Origin: Nocardia acidivorans NBRC 108247
GTDB taxonomy: Bacteria > Actinomycetota > Actinomycetes > Mycobacteriales > Mycobacteriaceae
Assembly: GCF_001625085.1 (NCBI RefSeq)
Contig: NZ_BDAW01000014.1
Coordinates: 1-64,000, forward strand
Direction of reading: 5' to 3'
DNA: 64,000 nt
The translations under genes and the position numbers were made by a program. Under the pieces are notes generated by a model. The model did not search any database and was not told the origin of the DNA. It saw nothing but the letters and a program-made list of their open reading frames with translations. Each line of letters starts with the position of its first letter. Position 1 is the first letter of the stretch. Positions 7,939 through 17,200 of this stretch are shown here, in pieces.

Positions 7939-7974
7939 GAAAGGGGCGCCGGCCGCGAAGCCGACGCCCCTTTC
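7939..7974. terminator. Bidirectional terminator between converging genes
   Basis: GAAAGGGGCG at 7939-7948 pairs perfectly with CGCCCCTTTC at 7965-7974. It sits between the converging transpeptidase and small secreted protein genes; arms rich in A on one side and T on the other suit termination in both directions. Confidence 0.75.
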
Positions 7975-8005
7975 TCATGCTCGATCCATCCCCTGGAAGT
8001 GGGGC

Positions 8006-8368
8006 CTACAGCTTGGGCAAGCCCAGATCGCCCTTGCCGTTGAGACTGTCGCAGCCGAATCCGGCCTTGCCCAGCACGGTGGAGGCGCTCCCGGTAACCG
8101 CACACAGCGACTTGTAATCGCCGAGCAGCATTTTGTCCAGATTGGGCAGGCCGAAGGAGCCGGTGCCGGTGGAGCCGGTGGTCGCCAGCCCGCCCGAGCT
8201 GCCGGTCCGGGCTGATCCGGAGGCGGAGCCGGTGACCTCGGCGGTCATCGGATCGTCATTGGTCTTGGTGGAGGTGTCCGTGAGAGTGATCTCCGCGGAG
8301 GCGACTGCGGGCGCGGCACTCAGAATGGCCGCCGTGGCTAGCAGAGTTGTTACGGTACAACGCTTCAC
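8006..8368 (-). CDS. Small secreted protein of unknown function
   Basis: 120-residue precursor starting at GTG 8368, selected because AAGGAAG lies upstream at good distance and because it opens a Sec signal peptide (KRCTVTTLLATAAILSAAP) ending at AVASA. The mature part is Ser/Thr/Gly-rich (about residues 30-70) followed by a C-terminal region with two cysteines, SLCAVTGSASTVLGKAGFGC, that could form a disulfide. No family is recognised. It resembles the many short secreted proteins of Nocardia only in general build. It converges on the transpeptidase gene. Confidence 0.75.
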   Translation of the reverse strand: MKRCTVTTLLATAAILSAAPAVASAEITLTDTSTKTNDDPMTAEVTGSASGSARTGSSGGLATTGSTGTGSFGLPNLDKMLLGDYKSLCAVTGSASTVLGKAGFGCDSLNGKGDLGLPKL

Positions 8369-8485
8369 GTAAAGGTCTTCCTTGATCGAGCTCGGTTCGG
8401 GGCCCCGACTCCCCCCGGGTGGTGACCTGCAGTCTACGAAGATCAAGTGGCCCGCGCCACATAACCCGACACGGTGCTGTACTCG

Positions 8486-9133
8486 TCACAACCCGATGCG
8501 AGCGATGGCTCGCACGGGCGCTCCATCCGCCCCTGGCAGGTTCAAAGGGAGTAGGGAGGCCTCCACGCGCCGGCCCGACTGCTGTTCGGCTAGCACCTGG
8601 TCCAGCGCGGTGAGGTTTTCGGCGATCACGGCGTGCGCGCCGCACAGTATCCTATGCGACGGAATGTCTTGTGCTGGAGTCGGATCCACGCTGAGCGTAT
8701 CGATCCCGACGGTCTTGATCCCGGCCTCGATCAGATAGGCCGCGGCCTCGGGATCCAGGTACGGATGCGCCAGGTATTCGGGCGTGCCCCAGTATCGCGA
8801 CCAGCCGGTGGCGATCAGCACGATCTGCCCCGGCTGGACCTTCCCCTCGAAATACTCCCGCCCGATCGCCGTGCGCGGCCCGAGCCCGCTCGCGTCGATC
8901 ACCACCGCGGGACCCACGAACCGCTCCAGCGGGAGGGCGTCGAGCGCGGGCAATGCGTCATCGATATGAAAAGGCGCGTCCACATGCGTCCCCGTCTGCG
9001 ATCCCATATCCACGTGCAGCACATTCACCCCGTCGACGGCGACGGTCAGCGCCGGACGGATCTTCACTTCGGGATCGCCGGGATAGACGGGCATTGCGGT
9101 CCGCAACGGGACCGACAGGTCGATGATGCGCAC
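8486..9133 (-). CDS. Cyclase-family metal hydrolase (kynurenine formamidase-like)
   Basis: 215-residue cytoplasmic member of the cyclase family (PF04199), which includes kynurenine formamidase and isatin hydrolase. The metal-binding motif TGTHVDAPFH is at residues 47-56, with His50, Asp52 and His56 as ligands; a downstream GIDTLSVDP motif and the late histidine (PSHRILCGAHAVI) complete the expected pattern. Substrate is not decided by sequence; kynurenine pathway genes are not adjacent. It lies 23 bases downstream of the FAD monooxygenase gene on the same strand and is likely its operon partner, so both may act in aromatic compound breakdown. Confidence 0.85.
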   Translation of the reverse strand: MRIIDLSVPLRTAMPVYPGDPEVKIRPALTVAVDGVNVLHVDMGSQTGTHVDAPFHIDDALPALDALPLERFVGPAVVIDASGLGPRTAIGREYFEGKVQPGQIVLIATGWSRYWGTPEYLAHPYLDPEAAAYLIEAGIKTVGIDTLSVDPTPAQDIPSHRILCGAHAVIAENLTALDQVLAEQQSGRRVEASLLPLNLPGADGAPVRAIARIGL

Positions 9134-9156
9134 GCGCCCAGCCTAGAGCCCGGGGC

Positions 9157-10635
9157 TCAGGCGGTCGCGCCGAACCAGGTGGTGAGGGCCTCGGCGAGGC
9201 CGTCGGCGCCGGGTTCGCCGGTGGCCCAGGCGACGTAGCCGTCCGGGCGGACCAGCACCGCGGCCGGGGTGGGGATCCTGCCCGCGCCGGGGATGGCCCA
9301 GGCGGTGGCCGGGGTGACGGCGCTGACGACATCGATGTGCTCGAAGCCGGTCGGCAGCACGGGTGCGGGGGTGCCGTCGAGCAGCAACAGGATCGGATGG
9401 GCGCGGCGGCACAGCTGGAAGAACCGGGTGACGCAGGTGGTGGTGATCAGCGCGGCGTCGGGCATGCGACGCCCCGCGAGCGGGTGATCGCATTTGGTGT
9501 CGTAGTCGATATCCAGGGCGGTGATCATCAGGCCGAGGCGGTGCCGGACCTCGGGGAGTTCGATGAGATCGCTCATGACATCGCGCAGGGCGTCGGCGTG
9601 CGTGCCCGGGCGCATGAGCGCGGTCTGCGCGCGGGTGTTCCGCAGCACCCGCGCGGCGATCGGATGGCGCTCGGATTCGTATGTGTCCAAAAGGGTTTCG
9701 GGCGCGGTGCGGTTGACGGCGGCGGCCAGCTTCCAGCCCAGGTTCACCGCGTCCTGGATGCCCAGGTTCTGGCCCTGGCCACCTGCGGGGAAGTGGATAT
9801 GCGCGGCATCGCCCGCGAGGAAGACCCGTCCGGCGCGGTAATGCACGGCCTGGCGCGCGGCGTCGCCGTAGTGGGTGACCCAGCGCGGGCTGTGCATGCC
9901 GTAGTCGGTCCCCGCCAATTCGAGGAAATTGGCGCGGAAGTCCTCGAAGCTCAGTTCGGCGCCGCGCGGCAGCACCAGATCGTGGCGCTGCACCACCAGC
10001 CGATACCAGTCGGGCTCGAATCCGATGACGGAATAGTCGCCCGCCGCCCCGCGCCGCGCGAAGAACGGCTGCGCGGGCGGATCGGCGAGTTCGACATCGG
10101 CGATCATGCCGGTCGCGGTGGTATCGGTGCCGACGAAATCGATTCCGGCGAGCTTGCGCACCGCGCTGCGGCCGCCGTCGCAGCCGACCAGGTACGCGGC
10201 CCGGATGGTGCGCGGCCGCACGCCGCCGATCTCGACCTCGATACCCGCCTCGTCCTGGCGGAAGCCGGTGACGGGGGAGCTCCACTGGGTGTTGACGCCC
10301 AATTCGTCTGCGCGGCCTTCGAGTTCGCGCTCCATGATCGATTGCAGTACGGCCAGCAGGTACGGATGATCGGTGTCGAAGTCGGCGAAGTTGAGGGCGA
10401 GTCCGCCGAAGTGCCCCGCCTGCATCTGCCTGCCCTGCGGTAGCAATCGATTCAGGATGCCGCGCTGATCGAGGATCTCCATCGTGCGGGCGTGGATTCC
10501 GCCGGCGCGCGATTCGCCGGTGCGGGCGGGGAGCCCGTCGACCAGGGAGACCCGCACGCCGGCCAGCCGCAATTCGGCGGCGAGCATGAGCCCGGTGGGG
10601 CCGCTGCCTGCGATGACTACATCCGTGGTCGCCAT
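9157..10635 (-). CDS. FAD-dependent aromatic hydroxylase
   Basis: 492-residue class A flavin monooxygenase of the TfdB/PheA/PgaE type. It shows the dinucleotide-binding GSGPTGLMLAAEL motif at 10-22, the DG-type motif near 150-165 (VGCDGGRSAVRKLAGIDF) and the GDAAHIHFPAGGQGQNLGIQ motif that contacts FAD. These enzymes use NAD(P)H and O2 to hydroxylate phenols or polyketide aromatics; a thioredoxin-like C-terminal region (PVLVRPDGYVAWA) ends the protein. AAGGAGAG precedes the ATG. It is divergent from a TetR gene across three TTAAC/GTTAA palindromes and is very probably that regulator's target. Regulated oxidation or inactivation of an aromatic (antibiotic-like) compound is a reasonable guess. 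Confidence 0.88.
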   Translation of the reverse strand: MATTDVVIAGSGPTGLMLAAELRLAGVRVSLVDGLPARTGESRAGGIHARTMEILDQRGILNRLLPQGRQMQAGHFGGLALNFADFDTDHPYLLAVLQSIMERELEGRADELGVNTQWSSPVTGFRQDEAGIEVEIGGVRPRTIRAAYLVGCDGGRSAVRKLAGIDFVGTDTTATGMIADVELADPPAQPFFARRGAAGDYSVIGFEPDWYRLVVQRHDLVLPRGAELSFEDFRANFLELAGTDYGMHSPRWVTHYGDAARQAVHYRAGRVFLAGDAAHIHFPAGGQGQNLGIQDAVNLGWKLAAAVNRTAPETLLDTYESERHPIAARVLRNTRAQTALMRPGTHADALRDVMSDLIELPEVRHRLGLMITALDIDYDTKCDHPLAGRRMPDAALITTTCVTRFFQLCRRAHPILLLLDGTPAPVLPTGFEHIDVVSAVTPATAWAIPGAGRIPTPAAVLVRPDGYVAWATGEPGADGLAEALTTWFGATA

Positions 10636-10644
10636 GACCCTCTC

Positions 10645-10697
10645 CTTAACGGCGTTAAGTCTTTAACGCTGTTAAGGAAACCAGAACGCTGTTAAGG
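10645..10697. promoter_or_regulatory. Three tandem operators for the TetR regulator
   Basis: CTTAAC-GGC-GTTAAG (10645-10659) is a perfect palindrome. TTTAAC-GCT-GTTAAG (10662-10676) is near-perfect, and AGAACGCTGTTAAG (10683-10696) is a degenerate third copy with the same right half. Centres lie 17 and 20 bases apart, about two helical turns. They fill the gap between the divergent monooxygenase and TetR genes, and the last copy touches the TetR ribosome site. Confidence 0.8.
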
Positions 10698-10705
10698 TGT
10701 CAACG

Positions 10706-11389
10706 GTGAGCGAGAAACCGGGCGTGAAGCTCGACGGCAAGGCCATTGCCGTGGCCGCCCTGGACCTGCTGGACGAGACCGGGCTGGACGGTCTGACCAT
10801 GCGCAAGGTCGCCGCCGCCCTGAATGTGCAGGCGCCCGCGCTGTACTGGCATGTGAAGAACAAGCGCGAACTGCTCGACGCCATGGCGCAGCACATCTTC
10901 GTCACCGCCGTTGCCGGTCTGGAGGGGCCCCGCCGGGACGAGATCTGGCAGGACTGGCTGATTCAGCTCGCCGCGCGCCTGCGGCGATCCATGCTGCGCT
11001 ATCGCGATGGCGCGCGGGTCGCGGCCGGGACCTTCATCAGTGATGAATCCATGTGGCGCACGGTGGAATTGACACTGCGCACGCTGGAGGACGCGGGCCT
11101 GGATCGGACCGCGGCCGAACGCGTCTTCCCGATCCTGCTGCACTACACCACCGGCTTCGTCATCGAGGAGCAGGCGCGCACCGGGGCGGAATACGGTGAA
11201 AATCCTTATACCGCCGATCATCTCGGCACGGCGGTGGACCCGGCCCGGTATCCGCGCACCGCGCGCATGGTCACCGGTTTCGCGGCCGCCGACAACGACC
11301 GGGAGTACGAGCACGGCCTGCGCGTCATCCTGGCCGGGATCACGGCGGCCGTCACACCCACCCTCGCCCCGGGGTCCGCTACCGGATGA
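10706..11389 (+). CDS. TetR-family repressor (TetR_C class)
   Basis: 227-residue repressor. The helix-turn-helix is near residues 10-55 (LDLLDETGLDGLTMRKVAAALNVQAPALYWHVKNKRELLD), and the remainder matches the TetR C-terminal ligand domain of tetracycline-repressor-like proteins (GFVIEEQ motif). I prefer GTG 10706, because AAGG at 10694-10697 stands 8 bases upstream; GTG 10697 is the other option but lacks a ribosome site. It should control itself and the divergent monooxygenase through the triple operator. The ligand is unknown but probably an aromatic natural product or the hydroxylase substrate. Confidence 0.88.
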   Translation: MSEKPGVKLDGKAIAVAALDLLDETGLDGLTMRKVAAALNVQAPALYWHVKNKRELLDAMAQHIFVTAVAGLEGPRRDEIWQDWLIQLAARLRRSMLRYRDGARVAAGTFISDESMWRTVELTLRTLEDAGLDRTAAERVFPILLHYTTGFVIEEQARTGAEYGENPYTADHLGTAVDPARYPRTARMVTGFAAADNDREYEHGLRVILAGITAAVTPTLAPGSATG

Positions 11390-11397
11390 ACGACCGC

Positions 11398-11440
11398 GAG
11401 GGCGCGAATCATCCCCCTCATCAAGATGATTCGCGCCCTC
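11398..11440. terminator. Bidirectional terminator between TetR and permease genes
   Basis: Perfect 15-bp inverted repeat (GAGGGCGCGAATCAT at 11398-11412, complement at 11426-11440) with a 13-base loop, placed 9 bases after the TetR stop and before the converging permease stop. Confidence 0.75.
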
Positions 11441-11457
11441 CTCGGTGAGGTGGACAG

Positions 11458-12948
11458 CTAGCCGACGGGCGTCGCGTCGGGCTGCTGTGCCGCGGTCTGC
11501 TTGCGCAGGATCGAATGCTTGCGGCTGTAGGCGAAGTAGACGACCACGCCCACCGCCATCCAGATGACAAAGCGCAACCAGGTCTCGATCGAGAGATTGA
11601 GCATGAGCCACAGGCAGGACAGCGCGGCCAGGATCGGCACCAGCGGCACGAGCGGAACTCGGAAGCCGCGCTCGAGATCCGGGCGGGTGCGGCGCAGGAT
11701 CGGCACGCCGATCGACACCAGCACGAAGGCGACCAGGGTACCGATATTGACCATCTCCTCGAGGGTGCCGAAGTCGACGAAACCGGCGAGCGCGGCGCAG
11801 ACGATGCCGACGATGACGGTCAGGCGGACCGGGGTGCCGTGCTTGCCGGTATGCGCCAGACCTCGCGGCAGCAGACCGTCGCGGGCCATGGCGAACAGCA
11901 CCCGGGTCTGCCCCAGGAACATGACCATGACCACGGTGGACAGGCCCGCCAGCGCGCCGACGGAGATGATGTTCTTCACCCACATATCGCCGTGGATGGC
12001 GAAAGCCGTTGCCAGGGTGGCATTTCCGCTGGACAGCGCGGTGTAGGGGACCATGCCGGTCAGGACCAGCGATACCGCCACGTACAGCACCGTGACGATG
12101 GCGAGCGAGCCGAAGATGCCGCGCGGCACATTGCGCTGCGGATCGCGCACCTCCTCGGCGGTGGTGGCCACCACATCGAAGCCGATGAAGGCGAAGAACA
12201 CCAGGCTGGCCGCGGCCAGCAGGCCGTACCAGCCGAAACTGGTGCCGCCGGAACCGGTCAGGAAGCTGAACAGCGACTGGTGCACCCCGCCCGCCTTCTC
12301 CGAGGGCTGGGACGGCGGAATATACGGGCTCAGGTTGGAGGCCTTGAAGTAGGTGGCGCCGACCACCAGCACCAGTGCGATGACGGCCAGTTTGATGGCG
12401 ACCGCGATGGCCGAGACGCGCGAGGAGAGCTTGGTTCCGGTGGCAAGCAATACCCCGACCACGGCGATGATAAGGACTGCGCCCCAATCGAAGTGGATCG
12501 AACCCAGCTCCAGGATGGGCGGCCGGGAGCCGAGCACCTCACCGAGGTACTGCGACCAACCCTTGGCCACCACCGAGACCGCGAGCGCGAATTCCAGAAT
12601 CAGATCCCAGCCGATGATCCACGCGATGATCTCGCCGAAGGTCGCGTACGCGAAGGTGTACGCGCTGCCCGCCACCGGCACCGTCGAGGCGAATTCGGCG
12701 TAGCAGAGCGCGGTCAGCCCGCACGCGATCGCCGCGAAGACGAAGGCGAGCGAGACCGAGGGCCCCGCGACCGTACCCGCGGTGCGCGCGGTGAGGGTGA
12801 AGATGCCCGCGCCGATGACCACGGCCACACCGAAGACGGTGAGGTCCTTGGCCGTCAGATCCTTGCGTAGCTTGGCATCCGGGTCGTCGGTGTCCCGGAT
12901 TGACTGTTCAACTGATTTGGTGCGGAATAATCCGCTGGTGATCGCCAC
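11458..12948 (-). CDS. APC-superfamily amino-acid permease
   Basis: 496-residue transporter with about twelve to fourteen membrane helices. The first helix carries the unwound substrate motif VIGAGIFTLTARTAG near residue 45, and the region GLTALCYAEFASTVPVAGSAYTFAY is typical of the cationic amino-acid transporter branch (YhdG/CAT-like). It should import an amino acid with protons or by exchange. AAGGAGGAG lies upstream of the ATG. The gene follows the valine/leucine dehydrogenase gene by 34 bases on the same strand, so it probably supplies the amino acids degraded by that enzyme. Confidence 0.9.
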   Translation of the reverse strand: MAITSGLFRTKSVEQSIRDTDDPDAKLRKDLTAKDLTVFGVAVVIGAGIFTLTARTAGTVAGPSVSLAFVFAAIACGLTALCYAEFASTVPVAGSAYTFAYATFGEIIAWIIGWDLILEFALAVSVVAKGWSQYLGEVLGSRPPILELGSIHFDWGAVLIIAVVGVLLATGTKLSSRVSAIAVAIKLAVIALVLVVGATYFKASNLSPYIPPSQPSEKAGGVHQSLFSFLTGSGGTSFGWYGLLAAASLVFFAFIGFDVVATTAEEVRDPQRNVPRGIFGSLAIVTVLYVAVSLVLTGMVPYTALSSGNATLATAFAIHGDMWVKNIISVGALAGLSTVVMVMFLGQTRVLFAMARDGLLPRGLAHTGKHGTPVRLTVIVGIVCAALAGFVDFGTLEEMVNIGTLVAFVLVSIGVPILRRTRPDLERGFRVPLVPLVPILAALSCLWLMLNLSIETWLRFVIWMAVGVVVYFAYSRKHSILRKQTAAQQPDATPVG

Positions 12949-12982
12949 TTTCGGTCTCCTCCTTGAAACTCCGGCGCCGCGG

Positions 12983-14062
12983 TCAGATCGACCGCGGGAT
13001 GGCGTCGAGTCGCCGCTCGGCGAATCGATTCGCCGCCGCGCCCGTACCGATGCCGGAAGCCTTTGCCGCCGTGATGATGTCGCGGCAGCGGTCGTAGATG
13101 GCCGTCACATCGGCTTCGATGGCGGCGGGGTCGGCGGTGCGTAATTCGCCCGCCACCTGCATGAGGCCGCCCGCGTTGGCGACGAAATCGGGGACCCAGG
13201 TGATACCGCGCTCATTGAGGGCGTGCTCGATATCCGGGGTGGCGAGCTGGTTGTTGGCCGCGCCGCACACGAGTTTCGCCTCGATGGCCTCGGCGCTGGC
13301 GGCGGTGAGGGTGCCGCCGAGGGCGCAGGGGGCGTACACGTCGACGGGTGCGGCGGCTACTGTGCTGAGCAGTCGGACCGTCGGGTGCACCTGGGAAATG
13401 CGTTGCAGGGCGGCGTCGTTCACATCGGTGACGCAGACCTCCGCACCGTCGGCGAGCAGCATGCCGATGAGTTCGCTGCCGACCTTGCCCGCGCCCTCGA
13501 CGCCCACCGTGCGGTTCGCGAGTGAGGCGGTGCCCCAGACGGATTCGGCGCCCGCGCGCATGGCGTGGAAGACGCCGAGCGCGGTCAGCCGGGCGCTGTC
13601 GCCGGAGCCGCCCGCGGCGATACTGCGACCGGTCACGAAGGGTGTGTGCTTGCCGATGACATCGAGATCGGCGGTGTTGGTGCCGACATCGCCCGCCGTG
13701 ATGTACCGCCCGCCAAGGGTATTCACGAAACGCGCGTACGCCGCGAGCAATTCCTCGCTCTTGGCCACGGCCGGATCGCCGATGATGACGGCCTTGCCGC
13801 CGCCCAGATCGACCCCGGCGGCGGCGGCCTTGTAGGTCATACCCCAGGACAGCCGCAGCACATCCTGGAGCGCGGCGGACTCGTCCGCGTACGGGTAGAA
13901 CCGGGTGCCACCGAGCGCGGGGCCCAGGGCCGTCGAATGAATCGCGATGATCGCCTTCAACCCGGTCCTGTCGTCCTCGCAGAACACGACCTGTTCGTGA
14001 GCGCGCGAGCTCACCTCGTGCGAGCGCCCGAAAACGCCTGTCTCGGTGTGCATTGCAGTCAC
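12983..14062 (-). CDS. vdh: Valine/leucine dehydrogenase (Glu/Leu/Phe/Val DH family)
   Basis: 359-residue NAD-dependent dehydrogenase that oxidatively deaminates branched-chain amino acids to 2-oxoacids. Visible features are ALGPALGGTRFYPY in the catalytic domain, MTYKAAAAGVDLGGGKAVIIGDP with the two active-site lysines, and GVEGAGKVGSELI in the NAD-binding Rossmann domain. Length equals Streptomyces Vdh. I chose GTG 14062, because GAGAGGA stands 7 bases before it; the internal ATG at 14053 would place that site too far away. It lies between the permease and the ketoacid ferredoxin oxidoreductase on one strand, so product and next enzyme match. A pair of inverted interspersed repeats separates it from the oxidoreductase. 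Confidence 0.92.
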   Translation of the reverse strand: MTAMHTETGVFGRSHEVSSRAHEQVVFCEDDRTGLKAIIAIHSTALGPALGGTRFYPYADESAALQDVLRLSWGMTYKAAAAGVDLGGGKAVIIGDPAVAKSEELLAAYARFVNTLGGRYITAGDVGTNTADLDVIGKHTPFVTGRSIAAGGSGDSARLTALGVFHAMRAGAESVWGTASLANRTVGVEGAGKVGSELIGMLLADGAEVCVTDVNDAALQRISQVHPTVRLLSTVAAAPVDVYAPCALGGTLTAASAEAIEAKLVCGAANNQLATPDIEHALNERGITWVPDFVANAGGLMQVAGELRTADPAAIEADVTAIYDRCRDIITAAKASGIGTGAAANRFAERRLDAIPRSI

Positions 14063-14124
14063 AATCCATTCCTCTCTCGATGCCGTTCGTGGCGGCGCTT
14101 CACTGCGGAAACCAGCTTGGTCTG

Positions 14125-14247
14125 CCGGTGTGGATCCCGGCCAGGAGCGCGCCGGGATGACGGGGGTTGCCCGCCTGAATAGGGGTGGTGGATGGACTAC
14201 ACGCTCGCGGCCGTCATCCCGGCATGTTGCTGGCCGGGATCCACACC
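14125..14247. repeat. Inverted pair of GCCGGGATGAC interspersed repeats
   Basis: A ~40-base unit (GGTGTGGATCCCGGCC...GCCGGGATGACGGG, 14125-14166) is followed by a reverse-oriented copy (GTCATCCCGGCATG...GGCCGGGATCCACACC, 14211-14247). Each unit is itself partly palindromic around GATCCCGGC/GCCGGGAT. Together they can fold into a long hairpin between the oxidoreductase and dehydrogenase genes. Related copies occur near 19.98, 20.03, 39.37 and 50.46 kb. Confidence 0.75.
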
Positions 14248-14276
14248 CCTCGGCGCGAACCTGCACTCCTCGGACA

Positions 14277-17200
14277 TCAGTTGCGCTGGAAGCCCATATC
14301 GCGCACGGCGTTCCAATACAGCTCGACATTGGCCAGTTTGACGTCCTCGTAGCCGCGGACCAGGTCCGGGAGGGCTGCGGCGGCGACGGCGGTGTCGTAG
14401 GTGTCCGGGGTGAGGGCGTCGGCCAGCCGCCGGATCAGTCCGGTGTAGTGGGAGAGCAGTTCGCGCTCCACTTTTCGGACGTGAGCGTAGCCGAAGGGGT
14501 CCAGGCGGGTGCCGCGCAGAACCTTCCCCTTGGCGAGAAGTCGCAGGGCCACATGGGATTTGGGGGTGAGGCCGATTTTCTTTTTGCGGCCCAGGGCGCG
14601 CAGTACGGGCGGGTGGAGTTTGTAGGTGAGGTTCTCCCCGCCGGGGACCTGCTCGCGCACCTGCGCCAGGAAGGCCGGATCGACCAGGAGACGGGCCACC
14701 TCGTACTCGTCCTTGTACGCGGTGAACTTGTACAGTCCGCGCGCGGCCGCCTCGGTGAATTCGGTGCGGTCGGTGACCGAACGCTCTGCCGTCCACAGGG
14801 ATTGGATGGTGTCGACGTAACGACCCGCGATCTTGGTGCTCTGGAATCGCACCAGTTCGGCGGCGCGGCGCTCGACCAGGCGGCGCACCTCACCGTCGAA
14901 GGTGGTGCCGTTCAGCAGTTCCACGGGCACGGCGGGCAGGGTGTGCTGCGGCGCGACGGATTCCACGGCCGCGTCGAAGGCCGCGGGATCGGCGATGGCG
15001 ACCCGTCCCCAGCGGAAGGCGGCGATATTGGCCGCAACCGCGACACCGTTGATGCCGATGGCCTCCTCGATGGCGGCGGCGGGCAGGCGGAGCCCGCCCG
15101 TCTGGAAGGCCGCGCCGACCATCAGGAAGTTCGCCGCGGCGGTATTGCCGAACAGCTTCTCGGCGGCGGCCAACGCGTCGAAATGACTGATCGAATTCGA
15201 CACCGCCGCAAGGCGATCCAGCAGCGGCTGGGTCTCGGGGTACGCGACCGACTTGTCGTAGACCATATCGCCGGTGGGTGTGCGGCTGGTGGAGGCGATG
15301 GCGATCGTTCCGGCCGGGCTCGCGTACTGGAGATTCTTGGGATCGGCGGCGGTCAGCAGATCAATGGCGATGATGCAGTCCGCGCTACCGGGAGTCAGCC
15401 GATTGGACGGTTCCAGCGCGGTGCTGGAGAACCGCAGATGCGAGACCACCGGACCGGCCTTCTGGCTCAGGCCGATCTGATCCAGGCTCTCCACTTCGTA
15501 TCCGGCGCGCAGCGCGGCGGTGGCCAGCACCTGGTTGACCGTCACGATGCCGGTGCCGCCGATCCCCGCGAGCAGTACATTCTGCGTGCCCTGGGGCGCG
15601 GCCGACCCGGGATCCGCCACCGCAGGTGGCTCGGTCTGCTTGCGGGACTTCTTGCGCCCCTTGGTATCCGGCGTCACCTCGACCGTCACGAACGACGGGC
15701 AGTCACCGTCGAGGCAGCTGTAATCGGTATTACACGAGGTCTGATCGATCCGGGTCTTGCGCCCGAATTCGGTCTCGACCGGTTGCACCGACAGGCAATT
15801 CGACTTCACCCCGCAATCACCGCAGCCCTCGCACACCGCCTCGTTGATCACCACGCGGGTATTGCGGACCGGCAGGGTGCCGCGCTTGCGCTGCCGCCGC
15901 GCGTCGGCCGCGCAGTGCTGGTCGTAGATCAGCACCGTGACGCCCTTGATCTCGCGCAGGATTCGCTGCGCCTCGTCCAGCCGATCGCGATGCCACAGCA
16001 GCGTGCCCTTGGCCAGCGCCCGCCTATCGTGCCGCTTGGGCTCATCGGCGCAGATGATGATCTGCTTGACGCCCTCGGTGGTGAGTTTGTGCGTCAACTG
16101 CGCGACCGAGAGGATGCCGATGGCGTCCTGCGCGCCCGTCATGGCGACGACCTCGTTGTAGAGCAGCTTGTAGGTGATATTCACCCCGGCCGCCACACAC
16201 GCCTGCACCGCCAGCTGTCCGGAGTGGAAGAACGTTCCGTCGCCGATGTTCTGGAACAGATGCGGCACATCGGTGAACGGCGCCTGGCCGATCCACTGAC
16301 TGCCCTCACCGCCCATCTGGGTGAGCCCGGTGACCGCGCTGTCACTGCGGCCGGACAGCGTGACCAGGGTGTGGCAGCCGATGCCGCCGCCGCCGAGGGA
16401 ACCCTCGGGCAGGGCGGTGGAGCGATTGTGCGGGCAGCCGCTGCAGAAGTACGGGGTCCGCTTGGCGGAGAGCACCTCCAGCGAAAGCGGCGGCGGCGCG
16501 GCCTTTTTCAGCTCGACATGATCGCGCAGCACCCGGCGCAGCGGGCCGAGTAGTCGCCCGGGGGTGAGCTCGCCGTCGGCGGGCATGAGCAACGCACCGC
16601 GTGCGTCCTTCTTGCCGACGATGCGTGGCGCATCCACGGTGCCGTACAGGATCTCCCGGATCTGCGTCTCGATGAAGGCGGTCTTGTCCTCCACCACGAT
16701 GACCTGTTCGAGCCCGCGCGCGAATGCGGTGACCTGCTGCGCGCCAATGGGATACGGCATTCCGATGCGCAATAGTCGAATCCCGGCGCGATGCATGACG
16801 GCGTCGTCCACGCCGAGATCGAGCAGCGCCTGCCGGACCGCGTCGAAAGTGGTTCCGGTGGCGGCGATTCCGATCTTCGCATCGGCCGGATTCACCTCGA
16901 TGACATCGAGATCGTTGAGTGCGCCGAATTCGCGCACCATGGCCCAGCGCGGTCCGTAAAGGTCGGCCTCGGCGAGCACGCTGTCCGTCGGCGCGGCCAT
17001 CGGCCGCTGCCGGTAGACGAAAGGCTTTCCCTCCCAGAGCACTTCGGGAGTGACCAGCGGCAGATCGGCGACTGAGGCGTCCACCGTCCAGGCCCCGTCC
17101 GCCACATCGGCGACGATCTTCATGGCCACCACGCAGCCCGAGGCGCGCGAGAGCGCCACCCCGGCCATCCCCATGGTGATGATCTCCTCGGCATTGCGCG

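Noticed and set aside
8486..9133. Kynurenine formamidase as a firm name for the cyclase-family protein
   Set aside because: The motif defines only the superfamily, and no kynurenine pathway gene is adjacent.
14046..16553. 835-codon plus-strand open frame
   Set aside because: It is the antisense shadow of the 1158-residue oxidoreductase, which shows thiamine, iron-sulfur and gamma-domain motifs on the minus strand.
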